From positions 50,471,602 to 50,535,601 of the forward strand of contig CM059563.1 of assembly GCA_030386875.1 (NCBI GenBank): DNA of 64,000 bases, written 5' to 3'. The notes beneath the pieces are model-generated. The model had not been told where the DNA came from, searched no databases, and saw only the letters and a program-made list of their open reading frames with translations. Of the stretch, positions 24,128-36,200 are shown piece by piece (position 1 is the stretch's first letter; each line of letters begins with the position of its first letter). Made by a program: the position numbers and the translations under genes. Source of the stretch: Morinoia aosen (lineage: Eukaryota; Arthropoda; Malacostraca; Amphipoda; Talitridae).

Positions 24128-27100
24128 CTACTCTGTCGCTACTTCGCTTCTTCAACGGCGGCTTCTGTGTCGCTACTTCGCTTCTTCAACGGCGGCTTCT
24201 GTGTCGCTACTTCGCTTCTTCAACGGCGGCTTCTGTGTCGCTACTTCGCTTCTTTAGCGGCGGCTTCTGTGTCGCTACTTCGCTTCTTTAGCGGCGGCTT
24301 CTGTGTCGCTACTTCGCTTCTTTAACGGCGGCTTCTGTGTCGCTACCTCGCTACTTAAACGTCAGCTTCTGTGTCGCCACTCAGCTACTTCAACGATGGC
24401 TTCTGTGTCACTACTTCACTACTTCAACGGCGGCTTCTGTGTCGCTACTTCTCCACTTCAACGGCGGCTTCTGTGTCGCTACTTCTCTACTTCAACGGCG
24501 GCTTCTGTGTCGCTACTTCTCTACTTCAACGGCGGCTTCTGTGTCGCTACTTCTCTACTTCAACGGCGGCTTCTGTGTCGCTACCTCGCTACCTAAACGG
24601 CGGCTTCTGTGACGCCACTGTGCTACTTCAACGGCGGCTTCTGTGTCGCATCTTCAACGGCGGCTTATGTGTTGCTAATTCTCTACTGCAAGAGCTGCTT
24701 CTGTGTCGCTTCTTCACTACTGAAACGGCGGCTCTGTGTTGCTACTTCTCTACTTCAACGGCGTCTTCTGTGTCGCCACTCTGCTACTTCAACGGCGGCT
24801 TCTGTGTCGCTACTTCAACGGCGGCTTCTGTGTCGCTACTTCAACGGCGGCTTGTGTCGCTACTTCAACGGCGGCTTCTGTGTCGCCACTCGGCTACTTC
24901 AACGGCGGCTTCTGTGTCGCTATTTCGCTACTCCAACGGCGGCTTCTGTGTCGCTACTTCGCTTCTTCAACGGCGGCTTCTGTGTCGCTACTTCGCTCTT
25001 CAACGGCGCCTTCTGAGTCGCCACTCTGCTACTTCAACGGCGGCTTCTGTGTCGCTACTTTTCTACTTCAACGGCGGCGTTTGTGTCGACACTGTGCTAC
25101 TTCAACGGCTGTTTCTGTGTCGCTTCTTCACCACTTCAACGGCGGCTTCTGTGTTGCTACTTCTCTACTTCAAGGCCGGCTTCTGTGTCGCCACTCAGCT
25201 ACTTCAACAGCGGCTTCTGTGTAGCTACTTCGCTACTTCAACGGCGGCTTCTGTGTCTCGACTTCTCTACTTCAACGGCGGCTTCTTTGTCGCCACTCTG
25301 CTACTTCAACGGCGGCTTCTGTGTCGCTACTTCACTACTTCAACGGCGGCTTCTGTGTCGCTTCTTCACTACTTCAACGGCGGCTTCTGTGTTGCTACTT
25401 CTCTACTTCAAGGCCGGCTTCTGTGTCGCCACTCAGCTACTTCAACAGCGGCTTCTGTGTAGCTACTTCGCTACTTCAACGGCGGCTTCTGTGTCTCGAC
25501 TTCTCTACTTCAACGGCGGCTTCTGTATCGCCACTCTGCTACGTCAACGGCGGCTTCTGTGTCGCTACTTCGCTATTTCAACGGCGGCTTCTGTGTTGCT
25601 ACTTCTCTACCTCAACGGCGGCTTCTGTGTGTCGCTACTTCTCTACCTCAACGGCGGCTTCTGTGTCGCTACTTCTCTACCTCAACGGCGGCTTCTGTGT
25701 CGCTTCTTCACTACTTCAACGGTGGCTTCTGTGTTGCTACTTCACTACTTCAACGGTGGCTTCTGTGTCGCTACTTCACTACTTCAACGGCGGCTTCTGT
25801 GTCGCTACTTCTCTACTTCAACGGCGGCTTCTGTGTCGCTACTTCTCCACTTCAACGGCGGCTTCTGTGTCGCTACTTCTCTACTTCAACAGCGGCTTCT
25901 TTGTCGCCACTCTGCTACTTCAACGGCGGCTTCTGTGTCGCCACTCTGCTTCTTCAACGGCGGCTTCTGTGTCGCCACTCTGCTACATCAACGGCGGCTT
26001 CTGTGTCGCCACTCTGCTACATCAACGGCGGCTTCTGTGTCGCCACTCTACTACTTCAACGGCGGCTTCTGTGTCGCTACTTCAACGGCGGCTTCTGTGT
26101 CGCTACTTCTCTACTTCAACGGCGGCTTCTGTGTCGCTACTTCTCTACTTCAACGGCGGCTTCTGTGTCGCCACTGCTACTTCAACGGCGGCTTCTGTGT
26201 CGCCACTGCTACTTCAACGGCGGCTTCTGTGTCGCCACTGCTACTTCAACGGCGGCTTCTGTGTCGCCACTGCTACTTCAACGGCGGCTTCTGTGTCGCT
26301 ACTGCTCTTTTTCAACGGCGGCTTCTGTGTCGCTACTTCGCTTGTTCAACGGCGGCTTCTGTGTCGCTACTTCGCTTGTTCAACGGCGGCTTCTGTGTCG
26401 CTACTTCGCTTCTTCAACGGCGGCTTCTCAACGGCGGCTTCTGTGTCGCCACTCTGCTAATTCAACGGCGGCTTCTGTGTCGCTAATTCAACGGCGGCTT
26501 CTGTGTCGCTACTTCGCTGCTTCAACGGCGGCATCTGTGTCGCTACTTCGCTTCTTCAACAGCGGCTTCTGTGTCGCTACTTCGCTTTTTCAACGGCGGC
26601 TTCTGTGTCGCTACTTCGCTTTTTCAACGGCGGCTTCTGTGTCGCTACTTTGCTGCTTCTACGGCGGCTTCTGTGTCGCTACTTCGCTTCTTCAACGGCG
26701 GCTTCTGTGTCGCTACTTCGCTTCTTCAACGGCGGCTTCTGTGTCGCTACTTCGCTTCTTCAACGGCGGCTTCTGTGTCGCTACTTCGCTTCTTCAACGG
26801 CGGCTTCTGTGTCGCTACTTCGCTTCTTCAACGGCGGCTTCTGTGTCGCTACTTCGCTTCTTCAACGGCGGCTTCTGTGTCGCTACTTCGCTTCTTCAAC
26901 GGCGGCTTCTGTGTCGCTACTTCGCTTCTTCAACGGCGGCTTCTGTGTCGCTACTTCGCTTCTTCAACGGCGCCTTCTGAGTCGCCACTCTGCTACTTCA
27001 ACGGCGGCTTCTGTGTCGCTACTTCGCTACTTCAACGGCGGCTTCTGTGTCGCTACTTCACTACTTCAACGGCGGCTTCTGTGTCGCTACTTCTCTACTT

Positions 27101-30100
27101 CAACGGCGGCTTCTGCGTCGCTACTTTTCTACCTCAACGGCGGCTTCTGTGTCGCTTCTTCACTACTTCAACGGCGGCTTCTGTGTCGCTTCTTCACTAC
27201 TTCAAGGGTGGCTTCTGTGTCGCTACTTCACTACTTCAACGGCGGCTTCTGTGTCGCTACTTCACTACTTCAACGGCGGCTTCTGTGTCGCTACTTCTCT
27301 ACTTCAAGGCCGGCTTGTGTCGCCACTCAGCTACTTCAACAGCGGCTTCTGTGTAGCTACTTCGCTACTTCAACGGCGGCTTCTGTGTCTCGACTTCTCT
27401 ACTTCAACGGCGGCTTCTGTGTCGCTACTTCACTACTTCAACGGCGGCTTCTGTGTCGCTACTTCTCTACCTCAACGGCGGCTTCTGTGTCGCTTCTTCA
27501 CTACTTCAACGGTGGCTTCTGTGTCGCTACTTCACTACTTCAACGGCGGCTTCTGTGTCGCTACTTCTCTACTTCAACGGCGGCTTCTGTGTCGCTACTT
27601 CTCTACTTCAACGGCGGCTTCTGTGTCGCTACTTCTCTGCTTCAACGGCGGCTTCTGTTTCGCTACTTCTCTACTTCAACGGCGGCTTCTGTGTCGCTAC
27701 TTCTCTACTTCAACGGCGGCTTCTGTGTCGCTACTTCTCTACTTCAACGGCGGCTTCTGTGTCGCTACTTCTCTACTTCAACAGCGGCTTCTGTGTCGCC
27801 ACTCTGCTACTTCAACGGCGGCTTCTGTGTCGCCACTCTGCTTCTTCAACGGCGGCTTCTGTGTCGCCACTCTGCTACATCAACGGCGGCTTCTGTGTCG
27901 CCACTCAGCTACTTCAACGGCGGCTTCTGGGTCGCTTCTTCACTACTTCAACAGCGGCTTCTGGGTCGCTTCTTCACTACTTCAACAGCGGCTTCTGGGT
28001 CGCTTCTTCACTACTTCAACAGCGACTTCTGTGTCGCTTCTTCACTACTTCAACGGCCGCTTCTGTGTCGCTACTTCTCTACTTCAACGGCGGCTTCTGT
28101 GTCGCCACTGCTACTTCAACGGCGGCTTCTGTGTCACCACTGCTACTTCAACGGCGGCTTCTGTGTCGCTAATTCAACGGCGGCTTCTGTGTCGCTACTT
28201 CGCTACTTCAACGGCGGCATCTGTGTCGCTACTTCGCTTCTTCAACGGCGGCTTCTGTGTCGCTACTTCGCTTTTTCAACGGCGGCTTCTGTGTCGCTAC
28301 CTCGCTTTTTCAACGGCGGCTTCTGTGTCGCTACTTCACTACTTCAACGGCGGCTTCTGTGTCGCTACTTCTCTACTTCAACGACGGCTTCTGTGTCGCC
28401 ACTGTGCCACTTCAACGGCTGCTTCTGGGTCGCTCCTTCACTACTTCAACGGCGGCTTCTGTGTTGCTACTCCTCTACTTCAAGGGCGGCTTCTGTGTCG
28501 TCACTCTGCTACTTCAACGGCGGCTTCTGTGTCGCTACTTCGCTTCTTCAACGGCGGCTTCTGTGTCGCTACTTCGCTTCTTCAACGGCGGCTTCTGTGT
28601 CGCTACTTTTCTTCTTCAACGGCGGCTTCTGTGTCGCTAATTCTCTACTTCAACGGCGGCTTCTGTGTCGCTACTGCTCTACTTCAACGGCGGCTTCTGT
28701 GTCGCTACTGTTCTACTTCAACGGCGGCTTCTGTGTTGCTACTTCTCTACTTCAACGGCGGCTTCTGTGTTGCTAATTCTCTACTTCAACGGCTGCTTCT
28801 GTGTCGCTTCTTCAATACTTCAACGGCGGCTCTGTATTGCTACTTCTCTACTTCAACGGCGTCTTCTGTGTCGCCACTCTGCTACTTCAACGGCGGCTTC
28901 TGTGTCGCCACTCTGCTACTTCAACGGCGGCTTCTGTGTCGCTACTTCGCTAACTCAGCGGCGGCTTCTGTGTCGCTACTTCAACGGCGGCTTCTGTGTC
29001 GCCACTCGGCTACTTCAACGGCGGCTTCTGTGTCGCTACTTTGCTACTCCAACGGCGGCTTCTGTGTCGCTACTTTGCTACTCCAACGGCGGCTTCTGTG
29101 TCGCTACTTCGCTACTCCAACGGCGGCTTCTTCAACGGCGGCTCCTGTGTCGCTACTTCGCTTCTTCAACGGCGGCTTCTGTGTCGCTACTTCGCTTCTT
29201 CAACGGCGGCTTCTGAGTCGCCACTCTGCTACTTCAACGGCGGCTTCTGTGTCGCTACTTTTCTACTTCAACGGCGGCTTCTGTGTCGCCACTGTGCTAC
29301 TTCAACGGCTGTTTCTGTGTCGCTTCTTCACCACTTCAACGGCGGCTTCTGTGTCGCCACTCAGCTACTTCAACAGCGGCTTCTGTGTAGCTACTTCGCT
29401 ACTTCAACGGCGGCTTCTGTGTCTCGACTTCTCTACTTCAACGGCGGCTTCTGTGTCGCCACTCTGCTACTTCAACTGCGGCTTCTGTGTCGCTACTTCA
29501 TTACTTCAACGGCGGCTTCTGTGTCGCTTCTTCACTACTTCAACGGCGGCTTCTGTGTCGCTTCTTCACTACTTCAACGGCGGCTTATGTGTCGCTACTC
29601 TTACTTCAAGGCCGGCTTCTGTGTCGCCACTCAGCTACTTCAACAGCGGCTTCTGTGTTGCTACTTCTCTACTTCAAGGCCGGCTTCTGTGTAGCTACTT
29701 CGCTACTTCAACGGCGGCTTCTGTGTCTCGACTTCTCTACTTCAACGGCGGCTTCTGTGTCGCCACTCTGCTACTTCAACGGCGGCTTCTGTGTCGCTAC
29801 TTCGCTACTTCAACGGCCGCTTCTGTGTCGCTACTTCACTACTTCAACGGCGGCTTCTGTGTCGCTACTTCTCTACCTCAACGGCGGCTTCTGTGTCTCG
29901 ACTTCTCTACTTCAACGGCGGCTTCTGTGTCGCCACTCTGCTACTTCAACGGCGGCTTCTGTGTCGCTACTTCGCTACTTCAACGGCGGCTTCTGTGTCG
30001 CTACTTCTCTACCTCAACGGCGGCTTCTGTGTCGCTTCTTCACTACTTCAACGGTGGCTTCTGTGTCGCTACTTCACTAATTCAACAGCGGCTTCTGTGT

Positions 30101-32678
30101 CGCTACTTCTCTACTTTAACGGCGGCTTCTGTGTCGCTACTTCTCTACTTCAACGGTGGCTTCTGTGTCGCTACTTCTCTACTTCAACAGCGGCTTCTTT
30201 GTCGCCACTCTGCTACTTCAACGGCGGCTTCTGTGTCGCCACTCTGCTTCTTCAACGGCGGCTTCTGTGTCGCCACTCTGCTACATCAACGGCGGCTTCT
30301 GTGTCGCCACTCTGCTACTTCAACGGCGGCTTCTGTGTCGCTACTTCTCTACTTCAACTTCGGCTTCTGTGTCGCCACTGTGCTACTTCAGCGGCTGCTT
30401 CTGTGTCGCTTCTTCACCACTTCCACGGCGGCTTCTGTGTTGCTACTTCTCTACTTCAAGGCCGGCTTCTGTGTCGCCACTCAGCTACTTCAACAGCGGC
30501 TTCTGTGTAGCTACTTCGCTACTTCAACGGCGGCTTCTGTGTCTCGACTTCTCTACTTCAACGGCGGCTTCTGTGTCGCCACTCTGCTACTTCAACCGCG
30601 GCTTCTGTGTCGCTACTTCACTACTTCAACGGCGGCTTCTGTGTCGCTACTTCGCTTTCTCAACGGCGGCATCTGTGTCGCTACTTCGCTTCTTCAACAG
30701 CGGCTTCTGTGTCGCTACTTCGCTTCTTCAACAGCGGCTTCTGTGTCGCTACTTCGCTTCTTCAACGGCGGCTTCGGTGTCGCTACTTCGCTTTTTCAAC
30801 GGCGGCTTCTGTGTCGCTACTTCGCTTTTTCAACGGCGGCTTCTGTGTCGCTACTTCGCTTTTTCAACGGCGGCTTCTGTGTCGCTACTTCGCTTTTTCA
30901 ACGGCGGCTTCTGTGTCGCTACTTCGCTTTTTCAACGGCGGCTTCTGTGTCGCTACTTCGCTTCTTCAACGGCGGCTTCTCAACGGCGGCTTCTGTGTCG
31001 CCACTCTGCTAATTCAACGGCGGCTTCTGTGTCGCTAATTCAACGGCGGCTTCTGTGTCGCCACTCTGCAACTTCAACGGCGGCTTCTGTGTCGCTACTT
31101 CGCTTCTTCAACGGCGGCTTCTGTGTCGCTACTTCTCTTCTTCAACGGCGGCTTCTGTGTCGCTACTTCGCTTCTTCAACGGCGGCTTCTGTGTCGCTAC
31201 TTCGCTTCTTCAACGGCGGCTTCTGTGTTTCTACTTCTCTACTTCACCGGCGGCTTCTGTGTCGCTACTTCTCTACTTTACCGGCGGCTTCTGTGTCGCT
31301 TCTTCTCTACTTCACCGGCGGCTTGTGTGTCGCTACTTCTCTACTTCAACGGCGGCTTCTGTGTCGCCACTCTGCTACTTCAACGGCGGCTTCTGTGTCG
31401 CTACTTCAACGGCGGCTTCTGTGTCCCTAATTCTTTACTTCAACGGCGGCTTCTGAGTCGCCACTCTGCTACTTTAACGGCGGTTTCTGTGTCGCTACTT
31501 CAACGGCGGCTTCTGTGTCGCTACTTCAACGGCGGCTTCTGTGTCGCAACTTCAACGGCGGCTTCTGTGTCGCCACTCTGCTACTTCAACGGCGGCTTCT
31601 GTGTCGCTACTTCGCTTCTTCAACGGCGGCTTCTGTGTCGCTACTTCGCTTCTTCAACGGCGGCTTCTGTGTCGCTACTTTGCTTCTTCAACGGCGGCTT
31701 CTGTGTCGCTACTTCGCTTCTTCAACTGCGCCTTTTGAGTCGCCACTCTGCTACTTGAACGGCGGCTTCTGTGTCGCTATTTCACTACTTCAACGGCGGC
31801 TTCTGTGTCGCTATTTCACTACTTCAACGGCGGCTTCTGTGTCGCTACTTCTCTACTTCAACGGCGGCTTCTGTGTCGCTACTTCTCTACTTCAACGGCG
31901 GCTTCTGTGTCGCCACTGTGCTACTTCAACGGATGCTTGTGTGTCGCCACTCTGCTACTTCAACGGCGGCTTCTGTGTCGCCACTCTGCTACTTCAACGG
32001 CGGCTTCTGTGTCGCCACTTCACAACTTAAACGGCGGCTTCTGTGTCGCTAGTTCTCTACTTCAACGGCGGCTTCTGTGTCGCTACTTCGCTTCTTCAAC
32101 GGCGGCTTCTGTGTTTCTACTTCTCTACTTCACCGGCGGCTTCTGTGTCGCTACTTCTCTACTTTACCGGCGGCTTCTGTGTCGCTTCTTCTCTACTTTA
32201 CCGGCGGCTTGTGTGTCGCCACTGTGCTACTTCAACGGCTGCTTCTGTGTCGCCACTCTGCTACTTCAACGGCGGCTTCTGTGTCGCCACTCTGCTACTT
32301 CAACGGCGGCTTCTGTGTCGCCACTCTGCTACTTCAACAGCGGCTTCTGTGTCGCCACTCTGCTACTTCAACGGCGGCTTCTGTGTTGCCACTCTGCTAC
32401 TTCAACGGCGGCTTCTGTGTCGCTACTTCACTACTTCAAAGGCGGCTTCTGTGTCGCCTCTTCCACTGCGGCTTCTGTGTTACTACTTCTCTACTTTAAC
32501 GGCGGCTTCTGTGTCGCTACTTCTCTACTTCAACGGCGGCTTCTGTGTCGCTAATTCTCTACTTCAACGGCGGCTTTCGTGTCGCTACTGCTCTACTTCA
32601 ACGGCAGCTTCTGTGTCGCTACTGCTCTACTTCAACGGCGGCTTCTGTGTCGCCACTCTGCTGCTACTTCAACGGCGG
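24128..32678 (+). repeat. Marker-delimited array segment S5 (8,551 bp)
   Basis: The first 2.86 kb follows S1 positions 1-2,805, with the offset rising from 24,127 through 24,161 to 24,185. One extra ctacttctctac monomer lies near 24.5 kb and one extra 24-bp short monomer near 24.85 kb. The marker is the T allele. A 2-bp GT insertion (tctgtgtgtcgctac, about 25,626) is private to this copy. The part at 27.0-28.35 kb resembles 47.2-48.6 kb. From 28,362 to the end it matches 59,161-63,477 with a constant offset of 30,799. A run of seven ctacttctctac-type monomers lies at 27,562-27,799. Confidence 0.84.
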
Positions 32679-33201
32679 CTACTCGGTCGCTACTTCGCTT
32701 CTTCAACGGCGGCTTCTGTGTCGCTACTTCGCTTCTTCAACGGCGGCTTCTGTGTCGCTACTTCGCTTCTTCAACGGCGGCTTCTGTGTCGCTACTTTGC
32801 TTCTTTAGCGGCGGCTTCTGTGTCGCTACTTCGCTTCTTTGGCGGCGGCTTCTGTGTCGCTACTTCGCTTCTTTAACGGCGGCTTCTGTGTCGCTACCTC
32901 GCTACTTAAACGGCGGCTTCTGTGTCGCCACTCAGCTACTTCAACGATGGCTTCTGTGTCACTACTTCACTACTTCAACGGCGGCTTCTGTGTCGCTACT
33001 TCTCCACTTCAACGGCGGCTTCTGTGTCGCTACTTCTCTACTTCAACGGCGGCTTCTGTGTCGCTACTTCTCTACTTCAACGGCGGCTTCTGTGTCGCTA
33101 CCTCGCTACCTAAACGGCGGCTTCTGTGACGCCACTGTGCTACTTCAACGGCGGATTCTGTGTCGCATCTTCAACGGCGGCTTATGTGTTGCTAATTCTC
33201 T
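28362..33201 (+). repeat. Long duplicated block, copy 1 (4.84 kb, offset 30,799)
   Basis: Every landmark compared between this interval and 59,161-64,000 lies exactly 30,799 bases apart: the gccactgtgccac monomer (about 28,397), ttttcttcttc (about 28,614), a ttcaactgcgg monomer (29,473), ttcaacttcgg (about 30,353), cttcggtgtcgc (30,773), the marker (32,679) and ggcggattctg (33,151). No monomer gain or loss was found over 4.8 kb, although other paired copies show one every 1-2 kb. This is the youngest-looking long duplication in the window. It was judged from landmarks and not from a base-by-base alignment. Confidence 0.85.
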
Positions 33202-36200
33202 ACTGCAAGAGCTGCTTCTGTGTCGCTTCTTCACTACTGAAACGGCGGCTCTGTGTTGCTACTTCTCTACTTCAACGGCGTCTTCTGTGTCGCCACTCTG
33301 CTACTTCAACGGCGGCTTCTGTGTCGCTACTTCAACGGCGGCTTCTGTGTCGCTACTTCAACGGCGGCTTGTGTCGCTACTTCAACGGCGGCTTCTGTGT
33401 CGCCACTCGGCTACTTCAACGGCGGCTTCTGTGTCGCTATTTCGCTACTCCAACGGCGGCTTCTGTGTCGCTACTTCGCTTCTTCAACGGCGGCTTCTGT
33501 GTCGCTACTTCGCTCTTCAACGGCGCCTTCTGAGTCGCCACTCTGCTACTTCAACGGCGGCTTCTGTGTCGCTACTTTTCTACTTCAACGGCGGCGTTTG
33601 TGTCGACACTGTGCTACTTCAACGGCTGTTTCTGTGTCGCTTCTTCACCACTTCAACGACGGCTTCTGTGTTGCTACTTCTCTACTTCAAGGCCGGCTTC
33701 TGTGTCGCCACTCAGCTACTTCAACAGCGGCTTCTGTGTAGCTACTTCGCTACTTCAACGGCGGCTTCTGTGTCTCGACTTCTCTACTTCAACGGCGGCT
33801 TCTGTGTCGCCACTCTGCTACTTCAACGGCGGCTTCTGTGTCGCTACTTCACTACTTCAACGGCGGCTTCTGTGTCGCTTCTTCACTACTTCAACGGCGG
33901 CTTCTGTGTTGCTACTTCTCTACTTCAAGGCCGGCTTCTGTGTCGCCACTCAGCTACTTCAACAGCGGCTTCTGTGTAGCTACTTCGCTACTTCAACGGC
34001 GGCTTCTGTGTCGCTACTTCTCTACTTCAACGGCGGCTTCTGTGTTGCTACTTCTCTACCTCAACGGCGGCTTCTGTGTCGCTACTTCTCTACCTCAACG
34101 GCGGCTTCTGTGTCGCTACTTCTCTACCTCAACGGCGGCTTCTGTGTCGCTTCTTCACTACTTCAACGGTGGCTTCTGTGTTGCTACTTCACTACTTCAA
34201 CGGTGGCTTCTGTGTCGCTACTTCACTACTTCAACGGCGGCTTCTGTGTCGCTACTTCTCTACTTCAACGGCGGCTTCTGTGTCGCTACTTCTCCACTTC
34301 AACGGCGGCTTCTGTGTCGCTACTTCTCTACTTCAACAGCGGCTTCTTTGTCGCCACTCTGCTACTTCAACGGCGGCTTCTGTGTCGCCACTCTGCTTCT
34401 TCAACGGCGGCTTCTGTGTCGCCACTCTGCTACATCAACGGCGGCTTCTGTGTCGCCACTCTGCTACATCAACGGCGGCTTCTGTGTCGCCACTCTACTA
34501 CTTCAACGGCGGCTTCTGTGTCGCTACTTCAACGGCGGCTTCTGTGTCGCTACTTCTCTACTTCAACGGCGGCTTCTGTGTCGCTACTTCTCTACTTCAA
34601 CGGCGGCTTCTGTGTCGCCACTGCTACTTCAACGGCGGCTTCTGTGTCGCCACTGCTACTTCAACGGCGGCTTCTGTGTCGCCACTGCTACTTCAACGGC
34701 GGCTTCTGTGTCGCTACTGCTCTTTTTCAACGGCGGCTTCTGTGTCGCTACTTCGCTTGTTCAACGGCGGCTTCTGTGTCGCTACTTCGCTTGTTCAACG
34801 GCGGCTTCTGTGTCGCTACTTCGCTTCTTCAACGGCGGCTTCTCAACGGCGGCTTCTGTGTCGCCACTCTGCTAATTCAACGGCGGCTTCTGTGTCGCTA
34901 ATTCAACGGCGGCTTCTGTGTCGCTACTTCGCTGCTTCAACGGCAGCATCTGTGTCGCTACTTCGCTTCTTCAACAGCGGCTTCTGTGTCGCTACTTCGC
35001 TTTTTCAACGGCGGCTTCTGTGTCGCTACTTCGCTTTTTCAACGGCGGCTTCTGTGTCGCTACTTCGCTGCTTCTACGGCGGCTTCTGTGTCGCTACTTC
35101 GCTTCTTCAACGGCGGCTTCTGTGTCGCTACTTCGCTTCTTCAACGGCGGCTTCTGTGTCGCTACTTCGCTTCTTCAACGGCGGCTTCTGTGTCGCTACT
35201 TCGCTTCTTCAACGGCGGCTTCTGTGTCGCTACTTCGCTTCTTCAACGGCGGCTTCTGTGTCGCTACTTCGCTTCTTCAACGGCGGCTTCTGTGTCGCTA
35301 CTTCGCTTCTTCAAGGGCGGCTTCTGTGTCGCTACTTCGCTTCTTCAACGGCGCCTTCTGAGTCGCCACTCTGCTACTTCAACGGCGGCTTCTGTGTCGC
35401 TACTTCGCTACTTCAACGGCGGCTTCTGTGTTGCTACTCCTCTACTTCAAGGGCGGCTTCTGTGTCGTCACTCTGCTACTTCAACGGCGGCTTCTGTGTC
35501 GCTACTTCTCTACTTCAACGGCGGCTTCTGTGTCGCTACTTCTCTACCTCAACGGCGGCTTCTGTGTCGCTTCTTCACTACTTCAACGGCGGCTTCTGTG
35601 TCGCTTCTTCACTACTTCAACGGTGGCTTCTGTGTCGCTACTTCACTACTTCAACGGCGGCTTCTGTGTCGCTACTTCACTACTTCAACGGCGGCTTCTG
35701 TGTCGCTACTTCTCTACTTCGAGGCCGGCTTGTGTCGCCACTCAGCTACTTCAACAGCGGCTTCTGTGTAGCTACTTCGCTACTTCAACGGCGGCTTCTG
35801 TGTCTCGACTTCTCTACTTCAACGGCGGCTTCTGTGTCGCTACTTCACTACTTCAACGGCGGCTTCTGTGTCGCTACTTCTCTACCTCAACGGCGGCTTC
35901 TGTGTCGCTTCTTCACTACTTCAACGGTGGCTTCTGTGTCGCTACTTCACTACTTCAACGGCGGCTTCTGTGTCGCTACTTCTCTACTTCAACGGCGGCT
36001 TCTGTGTCGCTACTTCTCTACTTCAACGGCGGCTTCTGTGTCGCTACTTCTCTACTTCAACGGCGGCTTCTGTGTCGCTACTTCTCTACTTCAACGGCGG
36101 CTTCTGTGTCGCTACTTCTCTACTTCAACGGCGGCTTCTGTGTCGCTACTTCTCTACTGCAACGGCGGCTTCTGTGTCGCTACTTCTCTACTTCAACGGC

